A stretch of DNA of 64,000 bases, from the NCBI GenBank assembly GCA_002471255.1, contig DKPP01000002.1, positions 89,623 through 153,622 on the forward strand. Direction: 5' to 3'. Under the pieces are notes generated by a model. That model was not told the DNA's origin. It saw only the letters and a list, made by a program, of their open reading frames with translations, and made no database searches. Source of the stretch: Akkermansiaceae bacterium UBA7331. Its GTDB lineage: Bacteria > Verrucomicrobiota > Verrucomicrobiia > Verrucomicrobiales > Akkermansiaceae. How positions within the stretch are numbered: the first letter of the stretch is position 1; each line of letters begins with the position of its first letter. This document shows, in pieces, positions 61,861 through 64,000 of the stretch. A program made the translations under genes and the position numbers.

Positions 61861-62087
61861 GTGGTTGATGGGCTGAATAAAGAGTAAGCAATCACGGCTG
61901 CTTGTCAATCAAGCTTACAACGCGCAAAAAAAATCTTAGCGATAAAATCGCATAGTGAATGAGTTATTTAATCGGCGAATAAAAAAATGAAAAAATAGAC
62001 AGTTTTTTCTTGCAATAATTTTCCGTTTTGTGTAGAGTCTTGCCCGTCGCCGCTGAAAAGCGAAAACGACAACCGAAATAAGGTCAA

Positions 62088-62165
62088 GGAGCGGTAGCTC
62101 AGTTCGGTTAGAGCGCCAGCCTGTCACGCTGGAGGTCGCGGGTTCGAGCCCCGTCCGCTTCGCCA
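62088..62165 (+). tRNA. tRNA-Asp (GUC)
   Basis: GGAGCGGTAGCTCAG at the start; acceptor GGAGCGG pairs with CCGCTTC. Anticodon stem CCAGC/GCTGG encloses CTGTCAC with anticodon GTC; T arm GCGGGTTCGAGCCCCGT. Encoded CCA follows the discriminator G. Confidence 0.97.
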
Positions 62166-62178
62166 CCTTGACAAAATT

Positions 62179-62202
62179 AAACCGCCTTTTGGCGGTTTTT
62201 TT
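62179..62202 (+). terminator. Terminator after tRNA-Asp
   Basis: AAACCGCC - TTTT - GGCGGTTT followed by T run. Confidence 0.92.
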
Positions 62203-62264
62203 GTTTATACAGATTTGAGTATCTTTGTTTTTTATGATTAATCTGTCCCCTAGGTTCAGATGCC

Positions 62265-62293
62265 TTGACGCATACTTCTTTGAGGGGTAAACT
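62265..62293 (+). promoter_or_regulatory. Probable promoter of pheST
   Basis: TTGACG (62265-62270), 17 bases, TAAACT (62288-62293). The transcript would begin about 14 bases before the pheS ATG, leaving little room for a leader. Confidence 0.55.
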
Positions 62294-62313
62294 TCCGCGA
62301 CGACTTTTGCAGT

Positions 62314-63324
62314 ATGAAGGAAGAGATTTTACGTATTCAAGAAGAAGCACTGGCCAGCATTGCCAAGGTGGATTCCATGCGTGCCATTGAAGATGTGCGC
62401 GTGGCCATTTTAGGTAAAAAAGGTACTTTGACGATGGCCCAATCCGGAATGAAGGATGTGCCTAAGGAAGATAAGCCGGCTGTAGGTCAAATGCTTAACG
62501 ATGTGCGCCGAGCCATTTCGACGGCTTTGGATGAAAAATTGGATCAATTACAAGTAGAGGCTGACCGCCAGTCGGTTGCCGGCATTGATTTGACCTTACC
62601 GGGCCGTAGTGTAGCAGTGGGTGGCATTCATCCTATCAGCATTATCCGTGATGAGGCTATTCGAGTATTACGCCGTATGGGTTTTGTATTGGCTGATGGT
62701 CCTGATATCGAAGATGAGTTCCACTGTTTTGATGCACTTAATACACCGACAGATCACCCGGCTCGTAACGAAAAAGATTCATTTTATTTTGATTCGGGTA
62801 AATTGCTTCGTACTCATACCTCTTCCGTCCAAATTCGTACGATGGAAAAGCAAAACCCACCGGTACGTATTATTGCCCCAGGCTCTGCCTATCGCCGTGA
62901 TGAAATTGATGCAACTCACCTTTCCGTATTTAATCAATTGGAAGGTTTATATGTAGATAAAGATGTCACTATTGGTGATTTAAAAGGTACTTTGGAATAT
63001 TTCTTACAAGCCTTGTTCGGTCAAGAAACGGAAGTACGTTTCAGACCTCACTTTTTCCCATTCACCGAGCCGAGTTTTGAGATCGATGTGAAGCTTAAAG
63101 TAGCCGGTTGCGAACCTAAGTGGGTTGAGATCGCCGGTTGCGGTATGGTGGATCCTGCCGTATTTGAGGCTGTCGATTCATCTCGTGGTAATAAGGAATA
63201 TGAAGGAATGACCGGCTTTGCCTTTGGTATCGGATTAGATCGTCTTGCCATGATTCGCTGGGGTATTCGCGATATTCGCGCCCTCATTGAAAATGATGTA
63301 CGTTTCCTTTCTCAGCTTCAATAA
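62314..63324 (+). CDS. pheS: Phenylalanyl-tRNA synthetase alpha subunit
   Basis: 336 residues. N-terminal coiled coil (MKEEILRIQEEALASIAKVDS, VAILGKKGTLTMAQSGMKDV). Class II core: HPISIIRDEAIRVLRRMGF, ALNTPTDHPARNEKDSFYF, LRTHTSSVQIRTM, PGSAYRRDEIDATHLSVFNQLEGLYVDK (motif 2) and GFAFGIGLDRLAMIRWGIRDIR (motif 3). Forms the alpha2beta2 enzyme with pheT 17 bp downstream. Confidence 0.98.
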   Translation: MKEEILRIQEEALASIAKVDSMRAIEDVRVAILGKKGTLTMAQSGMKDVPKEDKPAVGQMLNDVRRAISTALDEKLDQLQVEADRQSVAGIDLTLPGRSVAVGGIHPISIIRDEAIRVLRRMGFVLADGPDIEDEFHCFDALNTPTDHPARNEKDSFYFDSGKLLRTHTSSVQIRTMEKQNPPVRIIAPGSAYRRDEIDATHLSVFNQLEGLYVDKDVTIGDLKGTLEYFLQALFGQETEVRFRPHFFPFTEPSFEIDVKLKVAGCEPKWVEIAGCGMVDPAVFEAVDSSRGNKEYEGMTGFAFGIGLDRLAMIRWGIRDIRALIENDVRFLSQLQ

Positions 63325-63341
63325 TTTAGCATAAAATAACT

Positions 63342-64000
63342 ATGAAGATTTCATTAAATTGGTTGTCCCAATACATCGATTTGTCAGGATTGAGTGTGGA
63401 CGAAATGTCCGACATGTTGACCTTTGCCGGTATTGAAGTGGAAGACATTCGTCAGCAGGGCGTAGATTCTCCTTTAGTCGTTATTGCTCAAGTAAAAGCT
63501 GCCGAAAAGCATCCCCAAGCTGATCGCTTAAAGGTATGCCAAGTTGACGCCGGAGACGGTGGCCCTTTACATCAAATCGTTTGTGGTGCTCAAAATTACA
63601 AAGTGGGTGACAAAGTGCCTTGCGCGTTGCCAGGGGCAATTTTGCCGGGTAATTTTGAAATTAAGGTAGGTAAGTTACGTGGCGTGGAGTCATGTGGTAT
63701 GCTTTGTTCCGCATCTGAATTAGGTTTGCCTGACAAAGAGCATGGTTTGTGGATTTTACCTGAAGATGCGAAATTGGGTGAGCCAATCTCGACAATGGTG
63801 AAGCCCGATACCATCTTGGAAGTAGAAATTACTCCTAACCGTCCTGACTTACTTTCCCATAGCGGATTAGCTTTTGAGTTAGCCGCTATTTCCGAGAGAC
63901 AATTTAAGCCCGTGCCGATCGAAGGTGCCGTGTTGGAAGAAGCCGGTGACTTTATTCGATTAGACCAGACCGAATTAAATCCATATTACACTGCCGTAAA
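63342..64000 (+). CDS. pheT: Phenylalanyl-tRNA synthetase beta subunit (N-terminal part, cut by window edge)
   Basis: 219 codons visible from MKISLNWLSQYIDLSGLSVDE. The tRNA-binding/EMAP-like domain shows VVIAQVKAAEKHPQADRLKVCQVDAGDG, QIVCGAQNYKVGDKVPCALPGAILPG, RGVESCGMLCSASELGL and the B3/B4 start EVEITPNRPDLLSHSGLAFELAA. The remainder lies past the right edge. Confidence 0.97.
   Translation, partial: MKISLNWLSQYIDLSGLSVDEMSDMLTFAGIEVEDIRQQGVDSPLVVIAQVKAAEKHPQADRLKVCQVDAGDGGPLHQIVCGAQNYKVGDKVPCALPGAILPGNFEIKVGKLRGVESCGMLCSASELGLPDKEHGLWILPEDAKLGEPISTMVKPDTILEVEITPNRPDLLSHSGLAFELAAISERQFKPVPIEGAVLEEAGDFIRLDQTELNPYYTAV

Noticed and set aside
61936..62166. Minus-strand reading frame starting MAKRTGLEPATSSVTG over the tRNA-Asp gene
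   Set aside because: This is the well-known artefact of translating the antisense strand of a tRNA; the tRNA itself explains the sequence.
62203..62313. T-box or attenuator leader before pheS
   Set aside because: A promoter fits at 62265-62293 and leaves only about 14 bases of leader; no specifier hairpin or T-box bulge sequence was seen.

Overview
The window looks like chromosome of a low-GC (about 40 percent by eye) member of the Verrucomicrobiota, most like a gut, mucin-feeding Akkermansiaceae relative. This is inferred from gene content. There is a PEP-CTERM secreted protein. There is also a set of exported host-glycan enzymes: GH20 hexosaminidase, GH89 alpha-N-acetylglucosaminidase, GH33 sialidase, sialate O-acetylesterase, a GDSL multi-esterase and a GH63-like glycosidase. 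An Akkermansia-style giant Rhs protein is present too. Shine-Dalgarno sequences are weak or absent before many genes. No rRNA, prophage or CRISPR array was seen.

Layout. 1-3848: an HU/IHF gene (cut by the left edge), rnhC, an RlpA lipoprotein and a DUF2156-GNAT pair. 3918-5520: a small membrane protein and a decayed ISL3 transposase. 5532-11691: tRNA-Arg, a secreted protein, an outer-membrane barrel, GH20, radC and nnr. 11791-13541: infA with an unusual N-terminal extension and no ATG start, divergent from rplM-rpsI. 13839-18388: the multi-domain esterase, rlmH and uvrC. 18598-25377: one co-directional run of exbB, exbD, a TPR protein, a GT51 penicillin-binding protein with a degenerate transpeptidase domain, an inositol-phosphatase-like gene and ispF. 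25478-39130: sialate esterase, PEP-CTERM protein, GH89, PEBP protein, htpG, a GT25 plus propeller-like pair, GH63-like enzyme, serS and a coiled-coil membrane protein.

39146-53577 is the accessory region, all on the minus strand. A 1951-residue Rhs/YD-repeat protein with a variable C-terminal tip is followed by a translationally overlapping candidate immunity gene. After that comes an array of short Rhs-core fragments, each leading into different low-GC cargo genes (Sel1 repeat protein, lipoproteins, membrane proteins). The array is punctuated by a composite repeat made of a 25-codon micro-ORF, a terminator hairpin and an Rhs fragment that starts at the same core position each time. Upstream of rhs lie three copies of a 14-bp motif in alternating orientation and a run of ten G.

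53578-64000 returns to ordinary genes: a Sel1 lipoprotein, GNAT, a small lipoprotein, an acidic protein, thiD, a small basic protein, acyltransferase-3, sialidase, a DMT transporter with a LysR regulator, tRNA-Asp, pheS and the start of pheT.

The glycan enzymes can together release sialic acid, its O-acetyl groups and N-acetylhexosamines from mucin. The TonB/Tol-type energiser and the outer-membrane barrel fit an envelope adapted to that life. The strongest candidates for something undescribed are the Rhs cassette array with its repeated micro-ORF and the infA gene with an apparent AUU start and GGQRPAGQ-repeat extension.
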